This document shows, in pieces, positions 34,111 through 46,499 of a DNA stretch of 64,000 bases; position 1 is the first letter of the stretch, and each line of letters starts with the position of its first letter. The stretch is from Eleginops maclovinus (taxonomy: Eukaryota; Chordata; Actinopteri; Perciformes; Eleginopidae). Location of the stretch: NCBI RefSeq assembly GCF_036324505.1, contig NC_086362.1, positions 8,181,043-8,245,042 of the forward strand, written 5' to 3'. The translations under genes and the position numbers were made by a program. The notes under the pieces are model-generated. The model ran no database searches. It saw only the letters and a program-made list of their open reading frames with translations, and was not told the origin of the DNA.

Positions 34111-35871
34111 AAATTGAGCACGGAGAAAAAGAGATGCATGCTGAGTAACAGCCGAACGTCTTGGCAGTTTAAAAACCATCGATGTCAGTTTGTAGGTACT
34201 TCGTAGTCTAAATCATTACTTGTTGAACCCCTTCGGAATATAAAATTCAGTTGCTCTTTCCAAGTAAATCCTCTCTTCCATCTTATGCCTCAGTATTCAT
34301 TTTTATTTTTTACTTCTCCAGCTCTATTCTTGTCCTTCACCAGGCGAGGAATGTTTACAGCAGCCTCCTCTACCCTTTTTCGAGGCGGAGATCCTCGAGT
34401 GTGTCGCTGCTACACTTCACGGCTCAGGCACTACATTCTGGCTGAACGCTCTGCAGGACATGCCACACCATGCTGCTGCTGTTCCCTCCTCGCTCACTAG
34501 CTGCCTTTAAGTGACCACTGGCCGAGAAGGCACGTCTGATTTATCGGCTTTAAATGGAGAACACAAGTTTGGTACAGGGCCTTGATCTGTTTCCGGGGTG
34601 AGATCATAATGGGAACCTTGAGAAAAGCTTTGGCTGAAAAAAAGTCCAACCTCACAGATGCATTAATGGAAGTAACACAAATGTACTTGCGTCTAAAATT
34701 CCTCAGGTAAAAGGTCGTACAAGATTCATTCAAATGGATGTCTACATTTGAAAGCTTGCGATAGTTTCTATTTCCAAAAGAGGAGGCGTATTAAGATGTA
34801 TACATATAATCACTTCTCTTAAGACCAAAAAGCTAGGCCCTATTTTGTCAAGTTATTAATTGTTGAATCAATCAAAAGCACCATTTTTAATGTTGTGCTC
34901 AAAACATACATGTACATGAGTTATTCAGCATGAAGATCATATCCATAAATGACTAATTTACTCAAGAAATCTTAGTTGACTAACACCAAAATGACCAATT
35001 GGTCCATTATTAGAACAAGAGGAGGCAGATGTAGTATTTTTAGTGCTGAAGATTACAATGCATCCTGCAGTTGACAAATTGCAGTATTGAATGATGTCTT
35101 GAAAATGGGATATATTGACATCCTAACATTGCATTTGTAATACATTACTATGTATGCATTTAGATGAGCAGCTATACCAACATTGCTCAGTGCATTAGAA
35201 GCCGTTATCTGATAACGGTGTGCTCTGTCTAAAGTAAGAGGAGCATCGGTATCAGACCGGTTGGACAACATGATCAGATTGCACGCTTGTCAGACGGCTT
35301 CGGAGCAAAGTGAAGGGAGAGAGCGCCATCGTGTTTTTCTCATTAGACGCTATCAGGTGGCATCGGCTGACAGAGCAGGCGATGGCTGCAAAACCTACAG
35401 ACTCCTGCTGGCTGGGCTTCGCACAGGCGCCTGGGTGAACCCTTTGACCTCACTACTATTGTCTCCAGTGCTTTGTTTATCAGATGACACGGAGGTTGAG
35501 CACATGGCTGTCATGCTTAGACCATGACACGTTATCATTTGTCACTAATCAGGAGAGGCAATCTGGAGTACTGTACTAGACAAAAACTTGAAATGCTGAC
35601 AAGCTCTAACAGCATGCAGGCGTTCAGAGGAAAAGTGCTTCTTGAACCCAGATGTAAAGTTTGCTATGGTGATGGTTTGAAGAAAAAAAAAAGACAATGG
35701 CTGGCACAGAGCACCTGTGATCTTTTGTTGCTTGTCCAGCATCATCTGATTTAATCCCCCACAAAGTTAAACTACATGAACATGATCATTTAGAGAAAAA
35801 ACTAAGTTGGTCCCAACTTTTAAAGCAGTTTATTCTTCAGGTCGCTGTTGTTTTCACTCAAAAGTATTAAA
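34111..35871. other. Non-coding, no gene seen
   Basis: Unassigned sequence. No repeats or exons recognised. Confidence 0.5.
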
Positions 35872-35896
35872 CCGCTGTGAGTTGTTCTCACAGCGG
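35872..35896. repeat. Perfect 10-bp hairpin, 5-nt loop
   Basis: CCGCTGTGAG (35872-35881), loop TTGTT, then CTCACAGCGG (35887-35896): every base of the stem pairs. No T-run or tRNA/miRNA-like extension follows; pairing stops one base outside the stem. Function unknown. Confidence 0.7.
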
Positions 35897-38800
35897 GATA
35901 AAACACCATAAATCTAATTCACGATCGTATTGAGACCGTTAGCCACGTTCCTCAGATAGCATTCTGGTCTGTGATAGCGTCAGTATTTCAAAAGTGAAAC
36001 AACAACATGTCTAAGAGAAGAAAGCTAATGGTGCCTCCTCAGAGCCGAGAAAAGAAGAACGTGTTGACAGTTTGGCTCAGATTATCCTGGATGAAATTAT
36101 AGAGGGACCAGTTTTGATGTAAGTTTTAACAAGACATTCTGTGAGGCTAAATAAAATCAAACTGACCACACAACTATTGCACTTATTGTTAGAAGTCATA
36201 ACGTCTTGACCAAACATTTGGGACAATCTAATCTGTAAATGTAGTGACTGAATAAAATGAAACATTTGACAGATTGGTGGCACTAGGAAAAAGGTCAGGG
36301 GTTTCACCGGAGTCAATAGGACAACAGACATCTGTTCTGTTCAGTATGACCGACAGGAAGACCAACATTACCATACCTAGATCCACGCATAGCTAAGAAT
36401 ACACTTCTAAGAAACCTAGACTATGTCTCTAGTTAACTGCTATTGTTTACAGAATGATGCACCTTCCTATAAGCATTTGCAATAAAATTCAAATGAAATC
36501 CTTCCATTCAAAATATTATTTACAGCATTTGCTTTTTCTCTAATCAATGAAGGAAAGAAAGGGCCTTCACAGTTCAGCTGGACTGCCAGAGTTTCACTTT
36601 GTTCATGTTTGGAGCTAGTAAGATTGGATTGGCATCAGCAGATATTGCTGTTGTGGCCATGTCAATAACCCTTCAGCCTGTGAGGGGGAGCCCCAGGAAC
36701 CTTTCCATTCCCTCGTCTAATTAGCTGCCGACCATGCTAGCTTCACCAGGGCATTCCCCTCAGCCGCTGAGGCCACCGGCAGCAGCCAGCTGGGTGGAGG
36801 CCAGGAGGTGAGCCGCCACCTAAACTTTGTGCATTGATTACAGTTGATCCCTCTGGATTTCATGATTGATCGTGCTTCCAGTGCACGCCCCTTTGAGACC
36901 CACATGCATAACTGACTGTTGTGTCATATACTGTATGTGTGGGAAGTGAGCAAAGGCACAGTACAACAGCAGTGGAGGCAAAATGTTTACCATGTTTATA
37001 CAGTTGATGCTGTCCAATCTGCCGGTCATCATAAAGTAAGGTGGTTAGCATTTGGACGAAGACGTTACAGATTTGACTCTGCACCTTCCTTAAAGAATAA
37101 CGCTGTTAAAGCTCTGAAGTCGATTCAAAACGATGTTAATACTGTAGGGCTGAGCTGCCAACAAGAGCTAGCAAATTTCCAGCCACCATTTATCCCAGTT
37201 TTAATCATTTTTCCATCCGAGCGCCTTCAAGCGTCTCTCAGTCTTTGTAAAACTTCAGACACTGTATTTCTCGCTCCTTAGTGTCAGCAGTTAATTAGCG
37301 GTTAACACACACAGTCTGCCCAGAGACAGATGAGTACACATCAAAGGGGCAGTACACCAAGATGGCTACTTTGGTTTCCATGTGTTTATCTTCCAAGTGC
37401 AACACCCTGTAAAACCTAACACTGTGTAGAGGGCAGTCAGGCTTTGACCAGTTGTGGTCCTTCAGCTGTCCACTTCTTAGGGACTCTGAAGACCTGCTGC
37501 CCCCCTGAGGATTCGGAAAGTCTCTCTCAAACACAAATTAACAAACACAATCTACATTGTATGGGGGTAATAACTTTTCCTCAGTAAAAGAAAACAGTCA
37601 TCCCTTCAAGCTTTCAATGCCGGTCAGCTACTGCCCAGAAAAGCCTCAACGTCAAAGTGCGGGTTAAGTGCGATAAGCGAAATGAGCATATGCCAGGGGG
37701 GAGATAATGACTAAAAATGACTTTCCACCTCCCTTACACAAAGAGAGACAGGTACAGGGACACAGCTGCTCTTGAAGATTAATGGTGCTGCCAGATGTAG
37801 GGGCTGTGGAGAAGGTGACTAGCCCATGGTGCTCTTCACCACGCTGGAAGAGGACAAAGCAGAGGATCATGGGAAAGACACAAGCACTGGTATTGATTCG
37901 TCACTGTATGCAGAGATTACTTGACAGCAATGATCAAAAACTGCCAGAGATGACAAGCTGAAGGTGTCTGAGGGTTGAAATAATGATGTTTTTGCTGGCA
38001 AAGAAACCTCAAAAGCTTTACCTTAATCTCTACAACACACAGAATAATCCTTAAATAACTCCCACACAGTAATGCAAAACATATTTTAAAAGATTGACTT
38101 CAGTTCCACACCTCGTTTCACTCAAACTTTGTCTGAATGTGAGAGAACTTCTAACAGGCATTGTCACAGCTAGCTTCAGCACGAGAGGAATCATTTGAGG
38201 TCAAGATATCAAATTAAATTTAGGGAAAAAAAGAGAGAAAATAGATAAGAGTCATTCAGCAAAGCACAGCGCTGACGCTCTTCCCCTTCAGAGTCACCTC
38301 TGACTCACCTCCAGGTCACCTGAGCAAACGACATGCCATCAAAGCACAGTGTCAATACTGCAATTTGTTTTTCTATTTCCTCCCTTATCAAGGTTAAACG
38401 GGACAAATCAATCATCTTAGCTGCTGCGAAAGGGAGAAAAAAGTACCCTACTTGTCAGAAAATAAGGGTTATAAATAATACGGCAGTAGAAACCAAACAC
38501 TTGCGATACAAAATTCTCAAAAAGGCAATTAACTCCAGGGGAGAAGAGAGAGAGAGAAGAAGAGAAACCTGAAACAAATGCCTTCTGAAAGCCCTTCTGC
38601 CAAATCTCAAATGCAGGGACACCGGTTCCTTGTTCTCAGAACAGAGACAGTTTCAATTACATGCAGTTTGCCCTTGGTCGGGCTATTTCAATATTTTATG
38701 TTGATACATTACCACTGCAACATGCCTACATTCATTTTCATTCAAGAAATGGAGCAATGTGCAAAAATAAACTCTTTATCAGGCTGTGCTCGGTGTTATA

Positions 38801-39359
38801 TTATTGTGTCTTTCTCAATAGAAGATAGATCATAGAGAAGACAGACGGCCTAATACATGAATGAAAAACCCACAATTACTTTTCATGTGGGTTGAGCCAA
38901 GAGTGGCATTGAGATTGCTCGTGCAATATCAGTGACATGTCTTGTGAATGTTAGCATGTAATTGGTTCAACCAGAGGCATGAAGCGACACATTAGGGTGT
39001 GTTTTTTTTTAGATTTTTGCATACTGCAGAGCTGCTGACACAATGCTAGCCGTTCATAAACCAGATAATAGAGAAAGGTATTTACAGTTCTTCTGGGGAC
39101 TGTTTAAAATGAGTATGACATCATGTGATAGGAGGAGGTCACCACGCACCTGTGCGACACACAACTTCCTCAGACAATGTGACATTTTACGCACAGGCCT
39201 CTTGACGAGCAATGACAGATATGTGAGAGCAGGCCTCTCTGACCTTTGTAGCACACTCAAAGACTCGCTGCAAGAATTTCTACTGTGAAAAAGGGCCTTG
39301 AATTGTCTGTGATCAAAGGCCAAAGTGAGGGTTAATATGTCCCGTATCTTGGCCTGCAT
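35897..39359. other. Non-coding, no gene seen
   Basis: Unassigned sequence. Small open frames (for example 120 codons at 36919-37281, +) have no recognisable domain. A GC-richer patch at 36650-36850 is repeat-free. Confidence 0.5.
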
Positions 39360-39660
39360 GCTCTATTGTCCAGACCCTGCATTTCCCACCCAAGGTTTCA
39401 TTAAGCTGCTTAGCGGGAAGGCGGTGAGATTGATTGGCTGCTGGTATTTATTGGGCACTGATGGCCCAGGTGCTGAGGAAAACAAGCATCCAGCTTTGTT
39501 TTAATATCGCCTTTATAGCACAGCTGTTTCTGCTGAGCTATCGCTGTGCACATAATCACAGTGAAGATGCTCAAATCATTATCAAAAGCTTCTGAAATGC
39601 AAAGAAAATAAATTAAAGTGGACCCTATAGGAGTAAATTGAGGGGGGTCAAAGGTCGGGA
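39360..39660. promoter_or_regulatory. Candidate regulatory block with near-DR1 motif
   Basis: Repeat-free block of balanced composition ending in GGGTCA-A-AGGTCG at 39645-39657, a one-base-spaced direct repeat that differs from AGGTCA by one base in each half. Candidate only. Confidence 0.25.
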
Positions 39661-40099
39661 AGATGAGAAAGTTACGGTGTGCAGTTCAAATGTGATGGGA
39701 TCTTCCCACAAGTCTCAAAAGTGTGTGGCTCATGAAAGCGATTGCTCATTAAAAATATTACACGTACCCCTCCAGCTAACACCCTGCTCAGGAGCTGTGT
39801 GTCCTCTAGAAACATTATTGGAGGGTGTGGCAGGTCCACTGGAGTGCCACTCTAATCATTGTAATGCATCTCTGTTCTTTTAATTAAGGGATAATGTCCA
39901 ATTTCATGACATTTATGAGGTTATAACATCCATTAGCCTGCAACAGATGCTGTGGCTGAATAGCTAACTAGCCTCGAGCTGAGCCACACAGGTCCTCCTG
40001 CAGGCCACGAGTCACGCTGCCCAGCACCAAACACTGAAACACATTAACTGTCTACCTCGATTACTCATTTTACATACTTTTGTCCCCCTATTCTCTCTG
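39661..40099. other. Non-coding, no gene seen
   Basis: Unassigned spacer. Confidence 0.5.
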
Positions 40100-40420
40100 C
40101 ATCCATTCCCTCTCACTGCCTCCCAGCAGAAAATGGAAGGAGATTTAAAGAGTATAGCTATTGAACTTTAAACAGCTTATAGCCATGGAACATAAAACTG
40201 GCATTTAAAATTTGTGATTGCAATTAAACGCAAGTTATTCGCAATGAGAATGTCAAAAGCAGTTCTAATCATTTTTATTGTGCCGCTTAATTATTGCATT
40301 GCACTTTTTCCTCACCCGAGCCAAATGCTTTCTGGAAGCATAATTTCAACCTTTAGCTCCTCTTCTCACGCTTATGCCAACAGCAAGATGAGCAGTCTGC
40401 TCTGTAGCCCCTCAATTCCG
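40100..40420. promoter_or_regulatory. Candidate conserved non-coding block
   Basis: AT-rich but not repetitive; CAATTAA at 40221-40227 and TTAATTA at 40287-40293 followed by ATTGCATTGCAC. These are homeodomain and C/EBP-like cores. No coding signal beyond a 71-codon frame without family features. Confidence 0.28.
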
Positions 40421-42059
40421 ACAAAATGAGTCTGCCTGAACCTCTCCAACACTTTATATTTCTCGGGCCCACAGCCAGCCCTCCTCTCAGTGGTGACCTC
40501 AATTTTCTTATAAATACCTTTCTCAACTATCCCAGTGAAGGGTGAAGGACACTCAAAGCATCAATTGAGATATTATTAGTCTGCTGTGGCACCAAACTAT
40601 GAAATATGTATATCCACATTGGGAATTAGCATTGGCTAAATGAAAAATTGGTGGCGGATGCAGATGGCACAAAACCAACCACCATTTGGGGGTTGAATTG
40701 TGTTCATTGACTGGTTACACAGTACCTATACAGTTTTACGGTCACTTTATCAGATGGTTGATAACCTTTTCCGAAATGACTTTATTTATCAGCATGGTGA
40801 AAAAATTGGTTTGTAAACCTAAATCATCATTTTTTGGTTTGGTCATAATCTCCGTTGGCAGCCTCCTGTGATGGAGACAGGCTGGAGTTGGCAGCGACGT
40901 TACCAGGTCCAGGGTCCAGGGTCCAGGGTTAGAGGACAGGGGAGTCAGATAGACGGATGTCCCTAGGGCAGGGTGAGGGTCTGCTGGGCAGCTGTCCGGT
41001 AATTAGTCCCCTCCCCAGTGCTTGCCCCCTGGCATCTGTTGGAGCAGCATCTAACAGTGCATGTGGCCCTCGTCCAGCTCTCAGGATGCAGATCAGTTAG
41101 AACCATTAGGCTTTATTTAATCACGTACACCTGCTGTTAAACACACACCTGGTCAAGTTGTGTGATAGATGCATGTGTGAATAAAAACACTGTGAAATAA
41201 CTCTGTGGTTCTTTTTACAGTTTGACCAAGTTTCTTAATATAAGCCGAGCGGGACATGGTCTTCAACTTTCAAACCTTCTCATAATGAAAAGCTCCCGTG
41301 GGAGTGCAGCTAACTCGTGCTATGCTCGGCACACTACCTCCGAGGCAGCAGCGGCTGAGCTTGCATCGAACCTTCCTGCTGCAACATTAAACTTTACAAA
41401 AACAGGGGGAAAAATGATTTTCCCTGGAGTCCCATTCCTCACAAGGGCTTTAAAAAAGTCCTCTAAATGAAAAGGATGCTATGCACCATCAATACCTCAA
41501 TATGGATATGCTGTAAAACATGCTATAAGACAACAAAAGCACTTTACTTTTACTGCACTTTGTGTGGCCCTGCCTCTGGCTTTCATAAAGCAGTTAGTGT
41601 TTACCACACTTGGCTGAGTAATAACCCTGTTGTAGGACAAACACAACTGTACCCCGAAGATATAACTCCTGAAATCCTGTGCTGATCAAGTCTCTACGTG
41701 TCCCTCTCCTCCCTTTCTTCCAGCTTCCCTCTCTCTCTCTCTCCTCACCCTGCCTGTATTCTTTATACACTGCACTTTGGTTCACAGTATCTTACATGGC
41801 CTTACTCACTTATCTTCCTGCATCCTCCTTTCCTGTCAATACACTCGGTTATCCTCTGTAGCCTGAAGCAGTCGTTATTCAATGTGCTCACACTCCATCT
41901 TTTACCTCTTCCCGTCCACATGTAAATCCTGCCTTACCAGTTTCCAGTCATACAATAAAGTCTTGATTTAGACATAAAATAAGTTTCTTATGAGCACTTA
42001 ATTCTTACAGATGAATCAACCTTTCCATTTTCAACAGGGCACATCTCTAGCATACTAGT
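40421..42059. other. Non-coding, no gene seen
   Basis: Holds three tandem copies of GGTCCAG with a partial fourth at 40906-40929, a pyrimidine-rich stretch at 41695-41760, and otherwise unassigned sequence. No gene seen. Confidence 0.5.
41022..41036 (-). promoter_or_regulatory. CTCF-like motif (weak)
   Basis: Read on the minus strand, GATGCCAGGGGGCAAG contains the CAGGGGGC core of the CTCF consensus. Single short motifs of this kind are often chance matches. Confidence 0.22.
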
Positions 42060-42560
42060 CTTTTAATATTTTGGTGCGAGTGTTCCTCCACGGTGCATCA
42101 GCCGGCCTCAGTCGCACTTGGAGAGAGAGCGTAAGTGTCCTTGGGTGAAGGGGGTTCCCGAGGAGCTAATGGTTGGCGCGGTATGACTAATGGGGAAAAA
42201 GCGTGACAAAATAAGACAAATGGTTTGGACCAACTTCATTACCTAAGTGACAGCTTGACGGCCCGCTGTATAATATGGTATTTTTCATCTGTGACTCATT
42301 TGGCAAAGGAAAATGATGGCGGGAGCAGGGACTAACTTTTTTATTACATCAAAGCGTTTCTGATTTTATACCTGCCTGAGCAGCAGAAGTAGTTGGAGAA
42401 GTTTTTTTTTACGGTGTTGTGTGCTTTTGAAAACAAGCACACAGAACGCGGAGCGAATTTTGGATTTGGAGTGAAGATACAGTATTCTGATGCATTGGAG
42501 AGCGTCTTAGGTTTTCTAACATCAAAACCAGCAGGCAGATTGGCACCTACAGGCTAGCAC
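42060..42560. promoter_or_regulatory. Candidate conserved non-coding block
   Basis: About 500 bp of non-repetitive sequence with balanced composition and no open frame. It has a short inverted pair GTGCGA / TCGCAC around 42074-42118. Suggestive of regulatory DNA only. Confidence 0.25.
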
Positions 42561-44021
42561 TGGCAGTCTGTTTACTCACCAACCTCCTTTTTTTCTATTA
42601 TACATCTGTGGGCAAGTCTCTCTGTGGAGACAGAAAGCACAATGGCACATGGGAACCTTTATAATGCATCAGTATTCACAAAATATGACTAAGAGATAAG
42701 GCAGTAAGAAATGTATTGTTATTCCAGTCAGGCTTGCTATTAAAACTGATTTCTAATGATTGAATTGTTATCAAGCAAAACTAGTTAATGGTTTCCACAA
42801 TATTTGACAATTAATTTCCAAGGTTTTCAGCTTTCGGTGATAAAACAAGTTGATGATGACTGTTTCTCAGTTTACACAGGACGTTTGCACTATATAAAGC
42901 CTCATCTGCTCAATATCAGATCGCTTAATTTTTCATGAAAGGAAAGGTCATATGGTCCACTGCAATCTCAAGTCTCAGTGTCTGTGTATCAGCAGCTGCC
43001 TGTCTTGTGCTGTAGCATACATTATTCAACAAATACTTGGGAGTTCTTCTAGAGGAATACTGTGGTTTGCCTCACTGTCTTCCTTTGAATTACACAAATT
43101 CCAATATAATATTGCAAAGGTGGCCTAAATAATTCATGGTTTGCTTTCCCTTTCTTTGCCGGTGGAAACAAAAACGCAAAAAGAATAAATATATATCTGT
43201 TGTTGTCCGTAAAGTTGCCAGAAAAAAAGGAAACAGATGTCAAAATAGAGTAAGGAAATAACTGAATGTGTTAAAAGCTTTTGAAATGTGAATGTTGCGT
43301 CATTTTAAATAAACTGTGATGTCCTGAGATCCCTACACAAGTTAATATGACGAGCCCCAAACTAACATTTCACCCACTTCAGCTCAAACACATCTGCTTA
43401 TTTTAAATTTGATCTGCATTTCAGATGAATTAAAACATGTAAAACCATCCATGTTGTATTAAATGTATCTCTGCTCAGTGGCACAGAATATATTTTTCCT
43501 GTTGGTCTGCTGGACGTATTCTAGCCTCAATGGTATATCTAACAGAGCTATTCCTGTGTAAACGCTGCTGGGCCTCGGCTTGCTGCACGCTGCGTTAAAG
43601 CCAAGGAGTCATTGCCTCTTCTGAGGGGAGGAATCCATCAAAGCCACCGGGGAATAGCTAGGTAGAGCAGCTGTCTCCCAGTGAGGAAGAAAGTGGCAGA
43701 GTTGCAGATTATGTGTTATTGTTGAGCTTTCAGTCTGTACTTTCTCTCTTCTTTACCCCTGTTCCCAAACTTGCTATTTTTGTCTGCAGTCCCGTCTTTA
43801 TCACTATGGAAAACAGCGCTCGAGCCATTACACAACATCACTTTCGACTGTTTGTTTCACTGCAAATGGCATCTTTTGGGAAAGGCTCAGAAATGTAAAA
43901 AACTAAAAAAAAAGGCACTCAGTGTACAGATCTCGGCCAAGGCCACACCATATTTTGCATTGTAAATGAAAGAAAATGCAATTTACGTATATCTGCCCAA
44001 TAATTGGAATCCACTCTAAAG
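42561..44021. other. Non-coding, no gene seen
   Basis: Unassigned AT-rich sequence. Confidence 0.5.
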
Positions 44022-44443
44022 TTACAGAGGCTCTATTATGCTTTTGTGGGTCTTCTCCTCTCCAGTTTGGTGTATAGGCTTCTGTGCATGTAAATGGTTT
44101 TCAAAAGATAAAATCCCAAAGCGTCCTACACACTCTGCTTGAAACACCTGCATTGGACTTCTCTGTTTACTCCCGGAACATAATGACATCCAAGTGTGAC
44201 ATTGTACGTGATAGGCTAAGAGGTGGGACATACGTGGTTGACCAATCAAAACCGAGCTGGCCAGCTCACCAATCAGAGCAGAGCGGGCTCTAGTTTCAGA
44301 CAGAGGGTGAAAAGAGGTGCTGCAGCACAGGCAGTATGAGAAAATAAAGTATTTTGTGAACATTAAAGCATGGAGACATGTCACAGTACAGGCACAAAAT
44401 ATAAATATGAACCTGAAAATTAGCAGAATAATTCTATCTTTAA
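44022..44443. mobile_element. Non-autonomous DNA transposon, TTAA-ended (piggyBac-like MITE)
   Basis: The left end reads GGCTCTATTATGCTTTT and the right end AAAATTAGCAGAATAATTCT, imperfect inverted copies of each other. The right end is followed by TTAA at 44440-44443, and the left end is preceded by a diverged TTAC at 44022-44025. TTAA target sites are typical of piggyBac elements. The interior (including CAGCTCACCAATCAGAGCAG and CAGACAGAGGGTGAAAAGAG) matches a repeat I recall as abundant in percomorph fish. There is no transposase: the 146-codon minus-strand frame across it is a by-product. The superfamily assignment is inference. Confidence 0.6.
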
Positions 44444-44792
44444 ATGAGTTCTCTCGGCCCACGCTTTAGGACAGTAGTCGTTTCATAATCCTGTTGACAC
44501 ACAAACTAACAAATAAACTGGACGGAAAAAGTCTGGGTTATAAGTAGAGTAACTAAGAACAAAAAAACTGAATCTGGAATAGATGAAGTAGAAGCTGTCC
44601 ATTCTCAGTTCATTAAAAGTGTGCTGACAGTTTTATGTGTTATTAGTCCTCTCTCAGAGTGGTCCCCCTGCCTTTAAGGCACAGCTAACAAGGTGTTTCC
44701 TGAAAAAGAAACATAATCAGAGGAGAGGAGAGGCCACAATGGAGGTGTAAAATGAATTACTACTAGGTCGTCCTCCGGCTGGACACGCAGGC
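44444..44792. other. Non-coding, no gene seen
   Basis: Unassigned spacer between two structured elements. Confidence 0.5.
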
Positions 44793-45000
44793 GTCCAGAC
44801 TTCACTCGTCTGTCCACACCAAAGGAAGTGATTTTCTCTCACCCTCACCTGCTTTTACCTTATATCTTTTTTTTTTTTTGTCCTGTTCATAGCCCCGTGC
44901 TGAGACACATCCACAAAGATTTCTGAATAAAGCTTAAACTTAGCATCCCGTCCATCCCTCTGTCGCCCTCCCTGCGGCTTCAGACGAGTGAAGTCTGGAC
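44793..45000. repeat. 208-bp segment bounded by a perfect 20-bp inverted repeat
   Basis: GTCCAGACTTCACTCGTCTG at 44793-44812 recurs as its exact reverse complement at 44981-45000. The 168 bp between include a T13 run (44867-44879) and ordinary sequence. Pairing stops exactly at both ends of the arms. No target-site duplication is evident outside the arms, and I do not recognise the family. It may be a MITE-like element, a fold-back structure or a host inverted duplication. Confidence 0.7.
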
Positions 45001-45945
45001 TTTACAGAAAAGCAGACGGGTCAGTGCCCACACAGCTATGCGCCTGCCCTCACAGGCATAACCCCAGTGCAAGCTGGGAAAAAAGCTTTAAAAAGAGAAG
45101 CACTGAGGACAATGTACACAGTCGCAATGTGTAAACATCCAGTCAGAGGCATGAGTGAGACGATGAAGCCACTCAGCTGGGACCAGAGGAGAGCTCAACA
45201 AGATGGCTTAAGTTTATATTATAATATCCATGAGATGAATTGCCACATATCTAAAGTTAACTTCAATAGTGTGCTCTGAAAATATGCACGTTAGAAAAAC
45301 GATCCAAACTAAAATGAATCAATGGAAAGGAGGACTAGAAGAGAAGGAGCGGTTATAAAGCAGTCGTTTCATCTCTGCCTCCCTGTGGGGAAATCTTGAA
45401 GAAACCGCTTTTAAAAGCATCACAGGACATCAATGTGTTCTGGAGTCACTCAATATAATATGACTGCTTTTATGGAGAACACAACCAAGAATAATAAATA
45501 TCCTGATGATTTTCTAAATTCACCAAATGGTTTTGTAAAATAAGGGAGGGTAAAGAGTGCTACATCTCTCTGCGCAAGCCACCTTCATAATCTCACATGG
45601 AGGCAGAGGTTCCTCATTGATTCACACGTTTATGACTCTGTTCTGCATGAGAACTTTTGGCCATTATCATCTTCCTGACCTGTCCCACATTGGATAATTG
45701 CCACAGATAGGCTAAGTTCTCCCTTCTGCCTATTACAGCGCCGCCTTCTCTTCTGCACGGCTGCACAGACCTGCATTTCCTGCACAACTGCCTTGGATCA
45801 CCATGTTTTATGAATTGATGATGGGATGCTGCACTCCATGCGAGTCATACATATAAACAAAGTCTTTGGACTACATAATTATAATTGAATATGGTACTTG
45901 CAGTTTGCCATTTTGCTGCTTGTTATGACGTGATTTTATTTTCAA
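45001..45945. other. Non-coding, no gene seen
   Basis: Unassigned sequence up to the L2-like LINE. The first 20 codons of the frame beginning at 45885 lie outside the element and do not belong to it. Confidence 0.5.
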
Positions 45946-46499
45946 AGGAGCTGATTGTGGACTCCAGGAAGAGGCAGAGAGAGGCACATACACCCATCCC
46001 AATCGACAGGACTCCTGTGGAGAGAGTCAGCAGCTTCAGGTTCCTCGGGGTAAACATCAGTGAGGACCTGACATGGACACATCACACCAGGGTCATATCC
46101 AAGATGGCTCGACAGCGGCTCTTCTTCCTCCGCAGGCTGCGGAAGTTCAACATGGACTCCAGGATACTCTGCAACTTCTATAGGTGCACCATCGAGAGTA
46201 TCCTGACTGGCTGCATCACCGCCTGGTATGGCAGTTGCACCGCCCTCAACCGTAAGACTCTACAGAGGGTGGTGAAAACTGCTCAGCACATCACCAGGAT
46301 GGAGCTGCCATCCATGGAGGACCTCTACACCCAGCGGTGTAGGAAGAAGGCCGGTAGGATATTAAAGGACCCCCATCACCCCGGCAACAATCTGTTCTGT
46401 CTGCTGCCGTCTGGCAGACGGTACCGCAGCATCCGGACCAAGACCACCAGACTCAGAGACAGTTTTATACCACAGCCTATAAGACTGCTGAACTCCTGA
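45946..46499 (+). pseudogene. L2-like LINE ORF2, C-terminal 184 codons, open
   Basis: The polyprotein end of the LINE above. In order: ELIVDSRK (the stretch after the RT core), FRFLGVNISEDLTW (the thumb region), LQRVVKTAQHIT, MEDLYTQRCRKKAGRI, then LLPSGRRYRSIRTK and RLRDSFIPQPIRLLNS at the C-terminus, close to the family consensus. There is no stop or frameshift over the whole 184 codons, so the insertion is fairly young, but the YADD-type catalytic motif lies upstream of the truncation and is absent. It cannot act on its own. Upstream codons in the same frame (45885-45945) are flanking DNA. Confidence 0.85.

Noticed and set aside
44022..44462. 146-codon minus-strand frame
   Set aside because: It lies across a non-autonomous repeat; other copies of that family are not known to encode protein.
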